From positions 558,380 through 622,379 of the forward strand of contig NZ_LYPC01000027.1 of the NCBI RefSeq assembly GCF_001700435.1: DNA of 64,000 nt, written 5' to 3'. The DNA comes from Paenibacillus pectinilyticus (GTDB taxonomy: Bacteria > Bacillota > Bacilli > Paenibacillales > NBRC-103111). The notes beneath the pieces are model-generated. The model was not told where the DNA came from, searched no databases, and saw only the letters and a list, made by a program, of their open reading frames with translations. Both the position numbers and the translations under genes were made by a program. Positions 44,774-55,053 of this stretch are shown here, piece after piece (positions within the stretch are counted from its first letter, which is position 1; each line of letters starts with the position of its first letter).

Positions 44774-45784
44774 ATGACTTATGTGACGTTTCCAGTGGCG
44801 AAAGCGCTTGATTTTGTAGCTATCGGCAGATTATGTATCGATTTGAACGCAAATGAAATTCACCGTCCCATGGAAGAGACGATGACCTTTACGAAATATG
44901 TTGGCGGTTCACCAGCGAATATTACGATCGGCATGTCCCGTCTTGGCATGAAGACAGCTTTTATCGGTAAAATCGCTAACGATCAAATGGGGCGTTTCAT
45001 TGCTTCTTATTTAGAGTGTAATGCGATTGACACCAGCAATGTGGTGACAGACCGTACAGGTGCTGTGACAGGGTTAGCTTTTACAGAGATCAAGAGCCCG
45101 ACAGATTGCAGCATCCTGATGTACCGCGATAACGTAGCTGATTTGAAGTTAACGCCTGATGAGGTTCAGGAGTCCCTGATTGCTGACGCGAAAGTATTGC
45201 TTATTTCTGGAACCGCCCTAGCACAGAGTCCATCACGTGAAGCGGTATTTCAAGCGCTGAACTATGCGAAGAAGCACGGAGCCGTTATTGTATTTGATCT
45301 CGATTATCGTCCGTATACATGGACATCCCCGGAAGAAACGGCTGTCTATTACAACTTGGCTGCTGAAAAATGCGATATCATTCTCGGTACGCGTGAAGAA
45401 TTCGATATGATGGAGAAATTTGAACATAATCCGGAAAGGGATGATCATATCACGGCTGCGAAATGGTTCGATTATTCAGCTAAGATTGTCATAATCAAAC
45501 ACGGCAAAGACGGTTCGATCGCGTATACACCAGATGGTGTTGGCCATCGCGCGAAGAGCTTTCCAGCGAAGGTCGTGAAGACATTTGGTGCTGGGGATTC
45601 CTATGCGGCAGGCTTTATTTACGGTGTTATGCAAGGTTGGACACTGGAGAAAAGCATGGAATACGGAAGCGCTGCTGCCTGTATCGTGATTTCCAGTCAT
45701 AGCTGCTCGGATGCGATGCCAACGGCTTCACAAGTGGATGAGTATATCGAACGTTGTAATCGCGGAGAAATCACAGCCTCATAA
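44774..45784 (+). CDS. iolC: 5-dehydro-2-deoxygluconokinase IolC
   Basis: A 336-residue PfkB-family kinase that phosphorylates 2-deoxy-5-keto-gluconate. The N-terminal GG motif is in YVGGSPANITIGMSRLGMKT. The C-terminal signature GAGDSYAAGFIYG contains the anion hole and catalytic Asp. VIVFDLDYRPYTW is a characteristic IolC segment. Only 7 bases separate it from iolE, and its ribosome site lies inside the end of iolE. It is the third gene of the operon. Confidence 0.93.
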   Translation: MTYVTFPVAKALDFVAIGRLCIDLNANEIHRPMEETMTFTKYVGGSPANITIGMSRLGMKTAFIGKIANDQMGRFIASYLECNAIDTSNVVTDRTGAVTGLAFTEIKSPTDCSILMYRDNVADLKLTPDEVQESLIADAKVLLISGTALAQSPSREAVFQALNYAKKHGAVIVFDLDYRPYTWTSPEETAVYYNLAAEKCDIILGTREEFDMMEKFEHNPERDDHITAAKWFDYSAKIVIIKHGKDGSIAYTPDGVGHRAKSFPAKVVKTFGAGDSYAAGFIYGVMQGWTLEKSMEYGSAAACIVISSHSCSDAMPTASQVDEYIERCNRGEITAS

Positions 45785-45816
45785 TCTCACATATAACCTA
45801 AAGGAGCGTATCCCCA

Positions 45817-47262
45817 ATGACACATACATTGAAAAACTGGATTGGCGGCGAATGGGTGGCATCAATCTCTACACAATCGGAGCCTGTTTACAATCCTGCA
45901 ACCGAAGAGATTCTCGCCTATATACCGATTTCGACGAAGGAGGAAGTGGATCAGGCCGTACGCTCGTCCCAAGAGGCTTTTCAGTCCTGGAGCCGTACAC
46001 CTGTACCCAAGAGAGCACGCGTGCTGTTCAAATACCAACAGCTGCTAGTCGATCATTGGGAAGAGCTTGCACGAATTGTGACAAAAGAAAACGGCAAAAG
46101 CTACTCAGAAGCTTACGGTGAAGTACTTCGCGGCATTGAGTGCGTTGAGTTTGCCGCTGGCGCACCAACACTCATGATGGGTAAGCAACTTCCAGATATC
46201 GCTTCCAATCTCGAATCCGGTATGTACCGCTATCCAATCGGCGTCATCGGTGGGATCACACCCTTCAACTTCCCGATGATGGTCCCGTGTTGGATGTTCC
46301 CGCTGGCGATTGCTTGCGGCAATACGTTCGTATTGAAGCCGTCGGAACGTACGCCTCATTTGGCTAATCGCCTTGCAGAATTGTTTCACGAAGCTGGCCT
46401 GCCAGCTGGAGTGCTGAATATCGTTCATGGTGCACATGACGTGGTGAACGGACTTCTTGCGCATAAAGATATCAAAGCCATCTCTTTCGTAGGCTCCCAG
46501 CCTGTAGCTGAATATATTTACAAAACAGCTGCAGCCAATGGGAAACGCGTTCAAGCTCTTGCCGGCGCGAAAAATCACTCCATCGTGATGCCTGATGCGA
46601 ATTTGTCTATTGCGGTCAAGGAAATCACGAATGCTGCGTTCGGTTCAGCAGGAGAGCGCTGCATGGCATGTTCCGTTGTCGTAGCGGTTGGCGTCGTAGC
46701 GGATACGCTTGTAAGCAAGCTTCTTGAAGCGGCTGATGCGATTACGATTGGAAACGGAAACGAGGAAGGCGTGTTCTTAGGTCCTGTCATTCGTGACGTG
46801 CACAAGGAACGTACATTGAAATATATTGACATCGGTGAAAAAGAAGGCGCAATTATGATCCGTGATGGTCGTAAAGACGCAGCGACTGGGGAAGCAGGTT
46901 ACTTCGTCGGCCCGACGATTTTCGATGGCGTGCAATGCGAGATGAAAATTTGGGAGGATGAAATTTTTGCTCCTGTGCTTTCCATCGTACGCGTTGATAC
47001 CTTGGAAGAAGCGATCGAGCTCTCGAATCGCTCTGAATTTGCGAATGGAGCGTGTCTGTTTACGCAAGATGGCAGCAACGTGCGTCAATTCCGTGAAACG
47101 ATTGATGCGGGGATGCTTGGCGTCAATCTGGGTGTGCCTGCACCGATGGCATTCTTCCCGTTTTCTGGCTGGAAGAAATCTTTCTACGGCGATTTGCATG
47201 CCAACGGTACGGATGGTGTGGAGTTCTATACGCGTAAAAAGATGGTCACAGCTCGCTGGTAA
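45817..47262 (+). CDS. iolA: methylmalonate-semialdehyde dehydrogenase IolA
   Basis: A 481-residue CoA-acylating aldehyde dehydrogenase that converts malonate semialdehyde to acetyl-CoA. Motifs: [12 protein letters not shown] at the N-terminus, [33 protein letters not shown], the catalytic Cys282 in [10 protein letters not shown], and [19 protein letters not shown] at the C-terminus. The GAKNH pattern distinguishes MmsA/IolA from other aldehyde dehydrogenases. AAAGGAG lies 10 bases before the ATG. It is the last step of the pathway encoded by the operon. Confidence 0.95.
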   Translation: MTHTLKNWIGGEWVASISTQSEPVYNPATEEILAYIPISTKEEVDQAVRSSQEAFQSWSRTPVPKRARVLFKYQQLLVDHWEELARIVTKENGKSYSEAYGEVLRGIECVEFAAGAPTLMMGKQLPDIASNLESGMYRYPIGVIGGITPFNFPMMVPCWMFPLAIACGNTFVLKPSERTPHLANRLAELFHEAGLPAGVLNIVHGAHDVVNGLLAHKDIKAISFVGSQPVAEYIYKTAAANGKRVQALAGAKNHSIVMPDANLSIAVKEITNAAFGSAGERCMACSVVVAVGVVADTLVSKLLEAADAITIGNGNEEGVFLGPVIRDVHKERTLKYIDIGEKEGAIMIRDGRKDAATGEAGYFVGPTIFDGVQCEMKIWEDEIFAPVLSIVRVDTLEEAIELSNRSEFANGACLFTQDGSNVRQFRETIDAGMLGVNLGVPAPMAFFPFSGWKKSFYGDLHANGTDGVEFYTRKKMVTARW

Positions 47263-47294
47263 CAGCGAGTTCCTGCAAGAAAGGAGATGACAAC

Positions 47295-48173
47295 ATGGCA
47301 CTCGTATCAATGAAAGATATGCTGCAGACAGCATTAGAAGGCAAATATGCCGTTGGTCAATTTAATTTAAATAACCTGGAATTCACGCAAGCTATTTTGC
47401 AAGCGGCACAGCACGAACAGGCACCCGTTATTCTTGGTGTGAGTGAGGCGTACATTCCTTATATGGGTGGACTGCCTTGTATCGTTGGTATGGTAAAAGC
47501 CTTGATCGAACACTATGGCATTACAGTTCCAGTTGCGCTTCACTTGGACCATGGCAGTACGTATGAGGTGTGCATCCAAGCAATTCATGCTGGATTCACT
47601 TCCGTCATGATCGATGCGTCGCATCATTCGCTGGAACATAATATCGAAGTTACACGACAAGTGACGCAAGCTGCGCATGTGCTTGGTGTATCTGTCGAGT
47701 CGGAGCTTGGACGGATTACTGGACGTGAAGACGATCTTGTTGTTGATGAAGCGGAAGGGATGTACGCTGTTGCAGCAGATTGTGTGAAGCTGGTAATGGA
47801 AACTGGCATCGACTGCTTAGCGCCTGCACTTGGTTCCGTTCACGGTCCCTATCGTGGACAACCGAAGCTTGGTTTTGACCGGATGGCTGAGATTCGCGAA
47901 CTTACAAGCTTGCCGCTCGTGCTTCATGGTGGAAGTGGTCTCCCAGATGATGAAATCCGCCAAGCCATTGCGTGCGGCACAGCCAAAATCAACGTCAATA
48001 CGGACAATCAAATCGCATGCACTGCTACGATTCGTACCTATTTGAATGATCATCCGGAGGCTTACGATCCTCGACATTATTTAATTCCAGCTCGGGAAGC
48101 GATCATCGCATCCGTGAGAGCCAAAATTCAACTATTCGGAAGCAGCGGTAAAGCGGGAGGAAATATCGAATGA
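47295..48173 (+). CDS. iolJ: class II aldolase IolJ (6-phospho-5-dehydro-2-deoxygluconate)
   Basis: A 292-residue class II, zinc-dependent aldolase. Motifs: [38 protein letters not shown] (catalytic Asp and zinc His), [33 protein letters not shown] and [16 protein letters not shown]. Generic FbaA/GatY enzymes share these, but placement within the iol operon supports IolJ, which splits the phosphorylated keto-deoxygluconate to dihydroxyacetone phosphate and malonate semialdehyde. AAGGAG lies upstream, and its stop overlaps the iolG start by four bases. Confidence 0.92.
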   Translation: MALVSMKDMLQTALEGKYAVGQFNLNNLEFTQAILQAAQHEQAPVILGVSEAYIPYMGGLPCIVGMVKALIEHYGITVPVALHLDHGSTYEVCIQAIHAGFTSVMIDASHHSLEHNIEVTRQVTQAAHVLGVSVESELGRITGREDDLVVDEAEGMYAVAADCVKLVMETGIDCLAPALGSVHGPYRGQPKLGFDRMAEIRELTSLPLVLHGGSGLPDDEIRQAIACGTAKINVNTDNQIACTATIRTYLNDHPEAYDPRHYLIPAREAIIASVRAKIQLFGSSGKAGGNIE

Positions 48174-49210
48174 AAAAGATCAGAATCGGCATTATCGGCG
48201 CTGGCCGGATTGGAAAAATTCATGCAGACAATTTACTGCGCTCATCTCAAGTTGACATCCTAGCAGTTAGTGATTTATTTGCAGGGCCAGAGTTAGAGGC
48301 ATGGGCAGCAACTCGAAACATCGGTTTAGTGACCAAAGATAGTAACGAACTCATCCATCATCCCGACATCGATGCTATTTTCATTTGTTCTTCCACAGAT
48401 ACACATGTGCCGTTGATACAGCAAGCAGCGCGTGCAGGGAAACATATTTTCTGTGAAAAACCAATCTCGATGGACATCTCCAAAACCGAAGAGGCCGTTG
48501 CAGAAGTTAAACAAGCAGGCGTAAAGCTGCAAATTGGCTTTAACCGTCGATTTGATCATAATTTCAAGCGTGTACAAGAAGTAGTGGAAAGCGGAGGCAT
48601 CGGCGATCCTCATATTATCAAAATCACGTCCCGTGACCCAAATCCGCCTCATGAGGATTACATCAAGGTTTCTGGCGGCATTTTCATGGATATGATGATT
48701 CATGATTTTGATATGGCGCGATTCGTTTCGGGCAGTGAAGTTGAGGAAGTTTATGCTGCGGGGAATGTCCTAATTAACCCAGCTTTTGCTGAGCATGGTG
48801 ATGTGGATACGGCGGTAGTGACGCTTCGTTTCGCGAATGGCGCGCTCGGTGTCATCGATAATAGCCGCCAAGCGGTGTATGGTTATGACCAACGAGTCGA
48901 GGTATTCGGATCGAAAGGCAGTGTGACGGTATCGAATGATCATCCTAACACGGCAGTCATTGCTACGGCAGATGCCATCACAAGCGATAAACCGCTCCAT
49001 TTCTTCCTAGAACGCTACCAAGCAGCTTATATCGAAGAAACGCAAATGTTCATCGATGCAATCTTGAACGATAAGTGTGTGCCTGTCAGCGGCGAGGACG
49101 GCATACAAGCTGAACGGATCGCATTAGCGGCGAAGCTGTCTTCCCGCCTGGGACGTCCGGTGAAAGTTAGCGAGGCATTAGAATTACTTAAGCAATCTTC
49201 AGCAGTTTAA
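48170..49210 (+). CDS. iolG: inositol 2-dehydrogenase IolG
   Basis: A 346-residue Gfo/Idh oxidoreductase that oxidises myo-inositol (or scyllo-inositol) with NAD. The cofactor motif is [18 protein letters not shown], the catalytic Lys is in [10 protein letters not shown], and the catalytic Asp/His pair is in [24 protein letters not shown] is strongly IolG-like. GGAGG lies 8 bases before the ATG, within iolJ. It catalyses the first step of inositol catabolism. Two further Gfo/Idh proteins at 55054 and 56161 are paralogues of unknown specificity. Confidence 0.92.
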   Translation: MKKIRIGIIGAGRIGKIHADNLLRSSQVDILAVSDLFAGPELEAWAATRNIGLVTKDSNELIHHPDIDAIFICSSTDTHVPLIQQAARAGKHIFCEKPISMDISKTEEAVAEVKQAGVKLQIGFNRRFDHNFKRVQEVVESGGIGDPHIIKITSRDPNPPHEDYIKVSGGIFMDMMIHDFDMARFVSGSEVEEVYAAGNVLINPAFAEHGDVDTAVVTLRFANGALGVIDNSRQAVYGYDQRVEVFGSKGSVTVSNDHPNTAVIATADAITSDKPLHFFLERYQAAYIEETQMFIDAILNDKCVPVSGEDGIQAERIALAAKLSSRLGRPVKVSEALELLKQSSAV

Positions 49211-49230
49211 AGGAGAGAGGTGAGGTTACG

Positions 49231-50049
49231 ATGTCCAAATTGATTGTAACACCGGCTTCTTCTCCGACTGAGGAAGGCAGCATTCTACACGTGACCCCGG
49301 AATCGGCTGGCTGGCAATATGTTGGTTTTGAAATCGTGCAGCTGGAAGAAGGACAAATCTTGAAACGCGATACCGCGGATCAGGAAGTATGCCTGGTTTT
49401 GTTAAGCGGGAGAGCCAACGTTCGCACAAAGGAAGAGCAATGGGACAATATTGGAAAACGGATGAGTGTTTTTGAGCAAATTCCTCCGTATTCGGTGTAT
49501 GTGACGAACAGTGATAGCTATGAAGTGACTGCCTTAACGTCTCTTCAGCTCGCCGTTTGTTCAGCGCCTGGTGCGGGGAACCATCGCTCTCGCTTAATTG
49601 CCCCTGAACAAGTAGGCGTTGAAACGCGTGGCTATGGCCATATCGAGCGGTATATTCATAATATTTTACCCGAGAGTGAGCCAGCAGACAGCCTGCTTGT
49701 CGTGGAGGTTTTCACACCGAATGGACATTGGTCCAGCTATCCGCCGCATAAACATGATCGTGACGCATTGCCAGAGGAGTCGTTCTTGGAGGAAACCTAT
49801 TATTTCCGAGTTCAGCCCGAGCAAGGTTTTGCGTTACAACGCGTATATACGGATGATCGTTCACTAGATGAGACTTTAATTGTCAAAAATGGAGAAACGG
49901 TACTAGTCCCGCGGGGCTATCATCCGGTTTCGGCGCCTCCGGGTTATGATGTGTATTACTTGAATGTGATGGCAGGACCCACCCGGACATGGAAATTTCA
50001 TAACGATCCCGAACATGCTTGGGTCATGACCAAGCCAAGCGAAGCGTAG
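49231..50049 (+). CDS. iolB: 5-deoxy-glucuronate isomerase IolB
   Basis: A 272-residue KduI/IolB-family bicupin. The metal site is in SSYPPHKHDRDALPEESFLEE, which gives two His and a Glu in the expected spacing. VLVPRGYHPVSAPPGYDVYYLNVMAGP carries the final His and is a hallmark of IolB. It converts 5-deoxy-glucuronate to 2-deoxy-5-keto-gluconate for IolC. It is the seventh gene of the operon, preceded by GAGAGG; 74 bases separate it from the LacI gene. Confidence 0.94.
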   Translation: MSKLIVTPASSPTEEGSILHVTPESAGWQYVGFEIVQLEEGQILKRDTADQEVCLVLLSGRANVRTKEEQWDNIGKRMSVFEQIPPYSVYVTNSDSYEVTALTSLQLAVCSAPGAGNHRSRLIAPEQVGVETRGYGHIERYIHNILPESEPADSLLVVEVFTPNGHWSSYPPHKHDRDALPEESFLEETYYFRVQPEQGFALQRVYTDDRSLDETLIVKNGETVLVPRGYHPVSAPPGYDVYYLNVMAGPTRTWKFHNDPEHAWVMTKPSEA

Positions 50050-50123
50050 ACTGGTTGCAAGTTCCCGAATGCCCCGTCATAATGGGGAATACATGCATGT
50101 TTTAAGAAAAATGGGGTAGTAGG

Positions 50124-51140
50124 ATGAAGGCAACCATATACGATGTAGCCAGAGAAGCTGGCGTTTCCATTGCAGCTGTTTCCCAGGTCATGAACGGAAA
50201 AGGTAAAATTAGTGAAGAACGGCGCACAGAAATCCTGAAAGTGATGGAAAAGCTGAACTATCAGCCAAGCGTCATCGCATCGGCACTCACAGGCAAGAAG
50301 ACATATACATTAGGACTGCTTGTCCCTGACATTTCCAATCCTTTCTTTGCAGAAATCGCAAGGGCTGTTGAGGACCAAGGTCACTCCTTGGGCTACAGTC
50401 TTGTCATATGCAGTACGGACAACAAAGACGAACGCGTGGAACGTTACCTGTCTTTACTCCAGCAAAAAAGTGTAGATGGCATGATTATCGGGACAGGGAT
50501 GGATAACAAAGATATGCTTACACCCTTGATGGATCGTGCGATTCCGATCGTTATGATTGCCAGAGAAATGCCTGATTTAGCTGTGCATACCGTCGTCGTT
50601 GACGACTTTGTTGGCGGCACAATGGCGGCTAAGCATTTGCTGGACTTGGGTCATACGCGCTTAGCCATTCTGGCAGAACATGCCAAAGTCATAAGCAGCC
50701 GCGAGCGGGTAAAAGGATTCATGGCTACGCTTAGCGAGATTGGTATCAAGCTGTCAGAAGATCATGTGCGCAATTGTCGCTACACGGTAGAGGATGGGAA
50801 ACGTGAGGCGTTGGAGCTCCTAGAGCTGCCAGCTGCTGAGCGGCCTACCGCACTTTTTTGCTGTAATGATATGCTCGCGATCGGCGCATTGCAGGCGGCT
50901 AAGCAATTAAAGCTGCGTGTTCCAGAGGATATATCGGTGATAGGATTCGATAATACGATTCTTGCTTCGGTGACGGATCCGCCATTAACAACGATTGCAC
51001 AGCCGATAGAACCCATGGGGAAGAAAGTAGTCGATCTGCTTATTTTGGAGTTGAAGAAGAAATCGCCAGCCAAACAGCGTGTTGTCATGCTGCCGGAGTT
51101 AATTGTTCGGCAATCTACTGCAGCACCTTCAAAGGTATAA
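50124..51140 (+). CDS. LacI-family repressor, probable iol regulator
   Basis: A 338-residue LacI/GalR regulator. The N-terminal helix-turn-helix and hinge read ATIYDVAREAGVSIAAVSQVMNG, then LNYQPSVIASALTGKKT. The periplasmic-binding-like effector core follows (GLLVPDISNPFFAEI, STDNKDERVERYL). It is the last gene of the iol cluster, whereas the B. subtilis regulator IolR is DeoR-type, so this is a non-homologous replacement. The palindrome array at 41834-41937 is its most likely target; that pairing is inference. The ribosome site is modest (GGGGTAGTAGG). Confidence 0.9.
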   Translation: MKATIYDVAREAGVSIAAVSQVMNGKGKISEERRTEILKVMEKLNYQPSVIASALTGKKTYTLGLLVPDISNPFFAEIARAVEDQGHSLGYSLVICSTDNKDERVERYLSLLQQKSVDGMIIGTGMDNKDMLTPLMDRAIPIVMIAREMPDLAVHTVVVDDFVGGTMAAKHLLDLGHTRLAILAEHAKVISSRERVKGFMATLSEIGIKLSEDHVRNCRYTVEDGKREALELLELPAAERPTALFCCNDMLAIGALQAAKQLKLRVPEDISVIGFDNTILASVTDPPLTTIAQPIEPMGKKVVDLLILELKKKSPAKQRVVMLPELIVRQSTAAPSKV

Positions 51141-51152
51141 TGAGACGTCCAG

Positions 51153-51186
51153 ACTACTTCCCTCATCACGAGGAAAGTAGTTTTTT
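51153..51186 (+). terminator. terminator after the LacI gene
   Basis: ACTACTT-CC-CTC pairs with GAG-GAAAGTAGT around a short loop, followed by six T. It closes the iol cluster. Confidence 0.88.
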
Positions 51187-51219
51187 ATTGGGAAAAATAG
51201 CTAGAAATGAACCAATGAA

Positions 51220-51239
51220 ATTATAGTTTTATCTATAAT
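51220..51239 (+). promoter_or_regulatory. inverted repeat upstream of the second ABC importer
   Basis: ATTATAG and CTATAAT form a perfect 7-bp dyad around TTTTAT, 71 bases before the permease start. The left part (AATTATAGTTTT) also occurs near 12943, upstream of the first importer. It may be an operator or part of an AT-rich promoter; chance similarity is possible. Confidence 0.35.
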
Positions 51240-51309
51240 ATTTTAAGGGTTTCTAGGGCGAAAACTTTTATGATAGGTGTATAAGATTTAAGTAAGGAGT
51301 GAAGCATTC

Positions 51310-52275
51310 ATGAGTGGAAATACAATCGAAACTCCTGTCATCGACTACACCACTAGCGATCCCAAAGCATTAAGGCTAAAACGACGAAGAAGGTTGAAAC
51401 AAAACATACCACTGTTCATTATGCTAGTCCCTGTAATCGCTTACTATATTTTGTTCAAATATTGGCCGATGGGCGGGCTCGTCATTGCTTTCAAAAACTA
51501 TAACTTTTCAGATGGGATATTGAATAGTCCTTGGGTGGGATTAAAGTATTTCAAGTTGCTTTTCTCCAGCTCCAATACACTGCAAATCATTTGGAACACG
51601 TTTTGGCTGAGTTTTCTTAGCTTGATATTTGGATTTCCGATGCCGATCTTCCTGGCGATTTTGCTGAATGAAGTCAGGAAGTCCTGGTTCAAAAGATGGG
51701 TGCAAACGATCATCTATTTACCGCATTTCTTCTCTTGGGTCATTGTTTCTGGTATCGTATTATCTTTATTCGCAACCGATTACGGTTCAATTAATAAGGT
51801 GCTGAAATTACTAAATATTGAACCCATCAATTTCTTATATGAGTCTAAATCGTGGTTAGCCATTTTCGTAGGTTCAGGCATTTGGAAGGAAATGGGATTT
51901 AGTACCATCATTTATTTAGCAGCACTGACGAATATTGATACTTCTTTGTATGAATCGGCGGCTATGGATGGAGCTGCGAAATGGCGGCAAATGTGGCATG
52001 TCACACTACCAGGGATTCGGCACACGATTATCCTGCTGCTCATCTTGGCCATGGGCAAGATCATGGAAGTAGGCTTTGACCAGATCTACAATTTGCAGAA
52101 TGCCGGTGTGGCGGATGTTTCCGAAGTCATAAGTACTTACATTTATAAAATGGGGCTAGGAAGCTCGCAGTTTAGTTTGACAACAGCGATGGGATTCTTT
52201 GAATCCATCATCAGTTGCAGTCTTGTGTTGATCGCGAACCGAATTGCCAAAAAATTTGATCAAGCCTTATTCTAG
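51310..52275 (+). CDS. sugar ABC importer permease 1 (LplB-like), second system
   Basis: A 321-residue permease with an unusual basic stretch (LRLKRRRRLKQN) before the first membrane segment, then LPVIAYYILFKYWPMGGLVI-type membrane segments. The EAA-type coupling loop is LYESAAMDGAAKWRQMWHVTLPGI. AAGGAG lies about 11 bases before the ATG. It forms the membrane channel with the permease at 52318 and works with the lipoprotein at 53251. The neighbouring lyase and GH105 genes suggest it imports uronic-acid-containing oligosaccharides. Confidence 0.9.
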   Translation: MSGNTIETPVIDYTTSDPKALRLKRRRRLKQNIPLFIMLVPVIAYYILFKYWPMGGLVIAFKNYNFSDGILNSPWVGLKYFKLLFSSSNTLQIIWNTFWLSFLSLIFGFPMPIFLAILLNEVRKSWFKRWVQTIIYLPHFFSWVIVSGIVLSLFATDYGSINKVLKLLNIEPINFLYESKSWLAIFVGSGIWKEMGFSTIIYLAALTNIDTSLYESAAMDGAAKWRQMWHVTLPGIRHTIILLLILAMGKIMEVGFDQIYNLQNAGVADVSEVISTYIYKMGLGSSQFSLTTAMGFFESIISCSLVLIANRIAKKFDQALF

Positions 52276-52317
52276 ACCATTACACATCATGTCTGACAGC
52301 AAAGGAGGATGATTTGC

Positions 52318-53190
52318 ATGAAAGCAACCAACGGAGAGAAGATATTCTATACGATCAATTATGTTGTGCTCGGGCTCATTGCTTTAACGTGCATTCTCCC
52401 ATTTATTCATATTGTGGCGCTGTCGCTAAGCGAAAGATCCGCCGTTGATTCTGGTCACGTCTTCTTCTGGCCAGTGGGGATCCAATTTACAGCCTACAAA
52501 ATCTTCTTCGTGGCCAGTCCAGCGTTCAAAGCTTTTCAAAATAGTATTGTCATCACGCTAGTGGGTGTGGCACTCAGTTTACTAGGCACGATATTAGCTG
52601 CCTATCCGTTATCCAGATCATATCTGATGGGACGCCGTTATTTGGTACTCGGTATGGTGTTCACGATGTTATTCTCAGGTGGATTAATTCCTACGTATCT
52701 GGTGATTAAGAACATGCATTTGATTGATTCGTACTGGGCCTTGTGGCTTTCGGGGTTCATCAGTACTTACAATATGTTATTGATGAAAAGCTATTTCGAG
52801 AATATCCCCTACGAGGTGCAGGAGGCAGCAAGAATTGATGGATGCAGCGACACATCACTGCTGATCCGGATCATTCTCCCCCTTTCGTTACCGATGTTGG
52901 CGACACTGGCTCTGTTCTACGGCATTGGCTTTTGGAACTCATTCATGAATGTACTTATGTACATTAACAAGAGTGAATTGATGAATTTAACGGTCGTTGT
53001 CCAAGGGATGCTGCAAAAAAATGATCTTCTGAATTCACCTTCCTTGAATGCAGATGAACAGGCACAAGTTGTGACTGAGATGGTGAAAGCTGTAGGTGTT
53101 GTAGTGATGGTTGTTCCTATGCTGGTCGTGTATCCGTTCCTCCAGAGGTATTTTGTAAAGGGTGTTATGCTTGGCTCCGTAAAGGGTTAA
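52318..53190 (+). CDS. sugar ABC importer permease 2 (LplC-like), second system
   Basis: A 290-residue permease. The N-terminus has VLGLIALTCILPFIHIVALSL, the EAA-type loop is VQEAARIDGCSDTSLLIRIILP, and the C-terminus ends YFVKGVMLGSVKG as in its paralogue at 14013. The start at 52318 is chosen because the AAAGGAGG at 52301-52308 abuts the in-frame ATG at 52309 and is 9 bases before 52318. No ATPase gene is present in the operon. Confidence 0.9.
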   Translation: MKATNGEKIFYTINYVVLGLIALTCILPFIHIVALSLSERSAVDSGHVFFWPVGIQFTAYKIFFVASPAFKAFQNSIVITLVGVALSLLGTILAAYPLSRSYLMGRRYLVLGMVFTMLFSGGLIPTYLVIKNMHLIDSYWALWLSGFISTYNMLLMKSYFENIPYEVQEAARIDGCSDTSLLIRIILPLSLPMLATLALFYGIGFWNSFMNVLMYINKSELMNLTVVVQGMLQKNDLLNSPSLNADEQAQVVTEMVKAVGVVVMVVPMLVVYPFLQRYFVKGVMLGSVKG

Positions 53191-53250
53191 TGAACGAGGT
53201 GTTCCCGTTTAACAAAACTTCACTATAAAATTTTGCAGGGGGAAAATGAC

Positions 53251-54930
53251 ATGAACAAGAAGAAAATGTGGCTTGGGATGACGGTAGGGGCAGTAGCGAT
53301 AGGTGCAACATTGGCGGGTTGCAGCAGTGACAAGAAGGAAGAGACAACTGCTACGGCCACTGGTGCGGCTGCGGCAACGAACCAGCCGGTTAAACGTGGA
53401 GATGTAACTTCAAGTATGTATGATCGCGGCAGCGTGCCTGCAGCAGAAGGCTCTTATGAAGAAAACCGCTGGACCAAGTATATCAACCAGAACGGGCCAG
53501 AAAATGTCAAATTCGTTCCAATCCTGCGTAGTGATTCTGTGAAGAAATTTAACGTACTATTTGCTTCAGGTTCGGCGCCAGATATTGTGAATGAGTACAC
53601 GACACCATTCCGCGGCAGCTTGTATGATCAGAAACAACTGATGCCGATTGATAACATTTTGCAATATATGCCGGAGTATCAGAAATTGCTGGATAAGTAT
53701 CCACAATTGAAGAAAGCTGGAACGAAGCCAGACGGTAAGATTTATGAAATTGGTAAAGTGAAAGAAGCGGTGCCAGCTCATATCTTATTAATTCGTTCGG
53801 ATTGGTTGAAGAAATTGAATCTGACGATGCCAACGACAACGGATGAACTGTACGCAGTTGCGAAAGCGTTTGCTGATCAAGATCCAGATGGTAACGGGAA
53901 GAAAGATACGTACGGTCTAAACATGAGCACCTACTCCGAGCAAGCCATCAATGAAATGTTTGGTGAAAGCTCATCTGCCAATTTATTAGCTTGGGACGTG
54001 AAAGATGGCAAAGTGGTTCGTGCGTGGGATAAAGAGCTCGCTTCTCTGACTTTTAAGAAAAAGCTATATGATGATGGCATTATTGATAAAGATTATATCA
54101 ACGATAAAGACGGCGCGAAGGCGAAGCAAGATTTCCTCAATGGCAAAATTGGCATATATGTTAAGTTTACCGGTGGTTGGGGCGATTTCGCTCTAAATGA
54201 TATGGCAACCTTGCAGAAAAATGTACCTACAGCAACGATTGCCCCATTAGGCTATCCGAAATCACCGCTCGGTACATTTACAGGAGCGATTGATAATCCT
54301 GTTCAAATGACGACGGTCATCAATGCCAAAGCCAAAGATCCTGAGGCTGTTGGCCGCTACCTCAACTTCATGATGAAACCAGAAACAGCTTCGAAGATTT
54401 TCAATGGGGATGAAGGCGTGCACTGGAAGAAAGGCGCAAATGGCTGTCCACAACCGATTGATGTCGCTAAAAACAAAAATGAAGTCGGTTACGCGGGAGA
54501 CTACGATATGTTCTATTCCCTCGGACAAGATAAATGCTACAGCGTACTAAGTGGCTTTAATCCGGATGTTCCAGTCCAAAAAAGTGCTATGGATATGTAC
54601 AAAGACATTCAAAAAATGTATTTCGATCCAACGAGAGAATACCCAGGAATTACAGTCGGCGATCATATGCCGGTATTTTCAGCGGACCTGCAAGTTGTAA
54701 ACACAACGATTCTGAAGGAAAAAGGCGACATCTTCGTGAAAGCGATTCTTAGTGGTACGAAGTACACAGCTGATCAAGCCATTAAAGATGCTCAAGCAGA
54801 ATGGGCGAAAGCGGGCGGCGCGCAACTCGAAGATTTCATGAACAAATGGTACGCAGAAAATAAAGATAAAGCGTTCCTTGCTAAAGATGTCATGGCAATT
54901 GCCAAACAACAGATGGACGATGTGAAATAG
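53251..54930 (+). CDS. sugar-binding lipoprotein, second ABC system
   Basis: A 559-residue extracellular solute-binding protein. The signal peptide KKKMWLGMTVGAVAIGATLAGC ends in the lipobox LAGC, followed by a Thr/Ala-rich linker. The core is in the LipO style, with FASGSAPDIVNEYTTPFR near the N-terminus and EVGYAGDYDMFYSLG later. The start at 53251 has AGGGGG about 9 bases upstream, which places the charged MNKKK at the N-terminus; the in-frame ATG at 53233 sits before that site. It is the last gene of the importer operon. Confidence 0.9.
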   Translation: MNKKKMWLGMTVGAVAIGATLAGCSSDKKEETTATATGAAAATNQPVKRGDVTSSMYDRGSVPAAEGSYEENRWTKYINQNGPENVKFVPILRSDSVKKFNVLFASGSAPDIVNEYTTPFRGSLYDQKQLMPIDNILQYMPEYQKLLDKYPQLKKAGTKPDGKIYEIGKVKEAVPAHILLIRSDWLKKLNLTMPTTTDELYAVAKAFADQDPDGNGKKDTYGLNMSTYSEQAINEMFGESSSANLLAWDVKDGKVVRAWDKELASLTFKKKLYDDGIIDKDYINDKDGAKAKQDFLNGKIGIYVKFTGGWGDFALNDMATLQKNVPTATIAPLGYPKSPLGTFTGAIDNPVQMTTVINAKAKDPEAVGRYLNFMMKPETASKIFNGDEGVHWKKGANGCPQPIDVAKNKNEVGYAGDYDMFYSLGQDKCYSVLSGFNPDVPVQKSAMDMYKDIQKMYFDPTREYPGITVGDHMPVFSADLQVVNTTILKEKGDIFVKAILSGTKYTADQAIKDAQAEWAKAGGAQLEDFMNKWYAENKDKAFLAKDVMAIAKQQMDDVK

Positions 54931-55053
54931 TGCATGGATAACAGAGGCGCTGGATATCGATAGGGATTGCCTGTGTAAGCAGGAGGCTCGTCGGTGTCCA
55001 GCATCTTCTTTCAATCGCAGAAATGTAGGCTTTCATCATGGGAGGAACTAGCT

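Noticed and set aside
46777-47334. 185-residue minus-strand frame
   Set aside because: It is antisense to iolA and the start of iolJ, both strongly supported.
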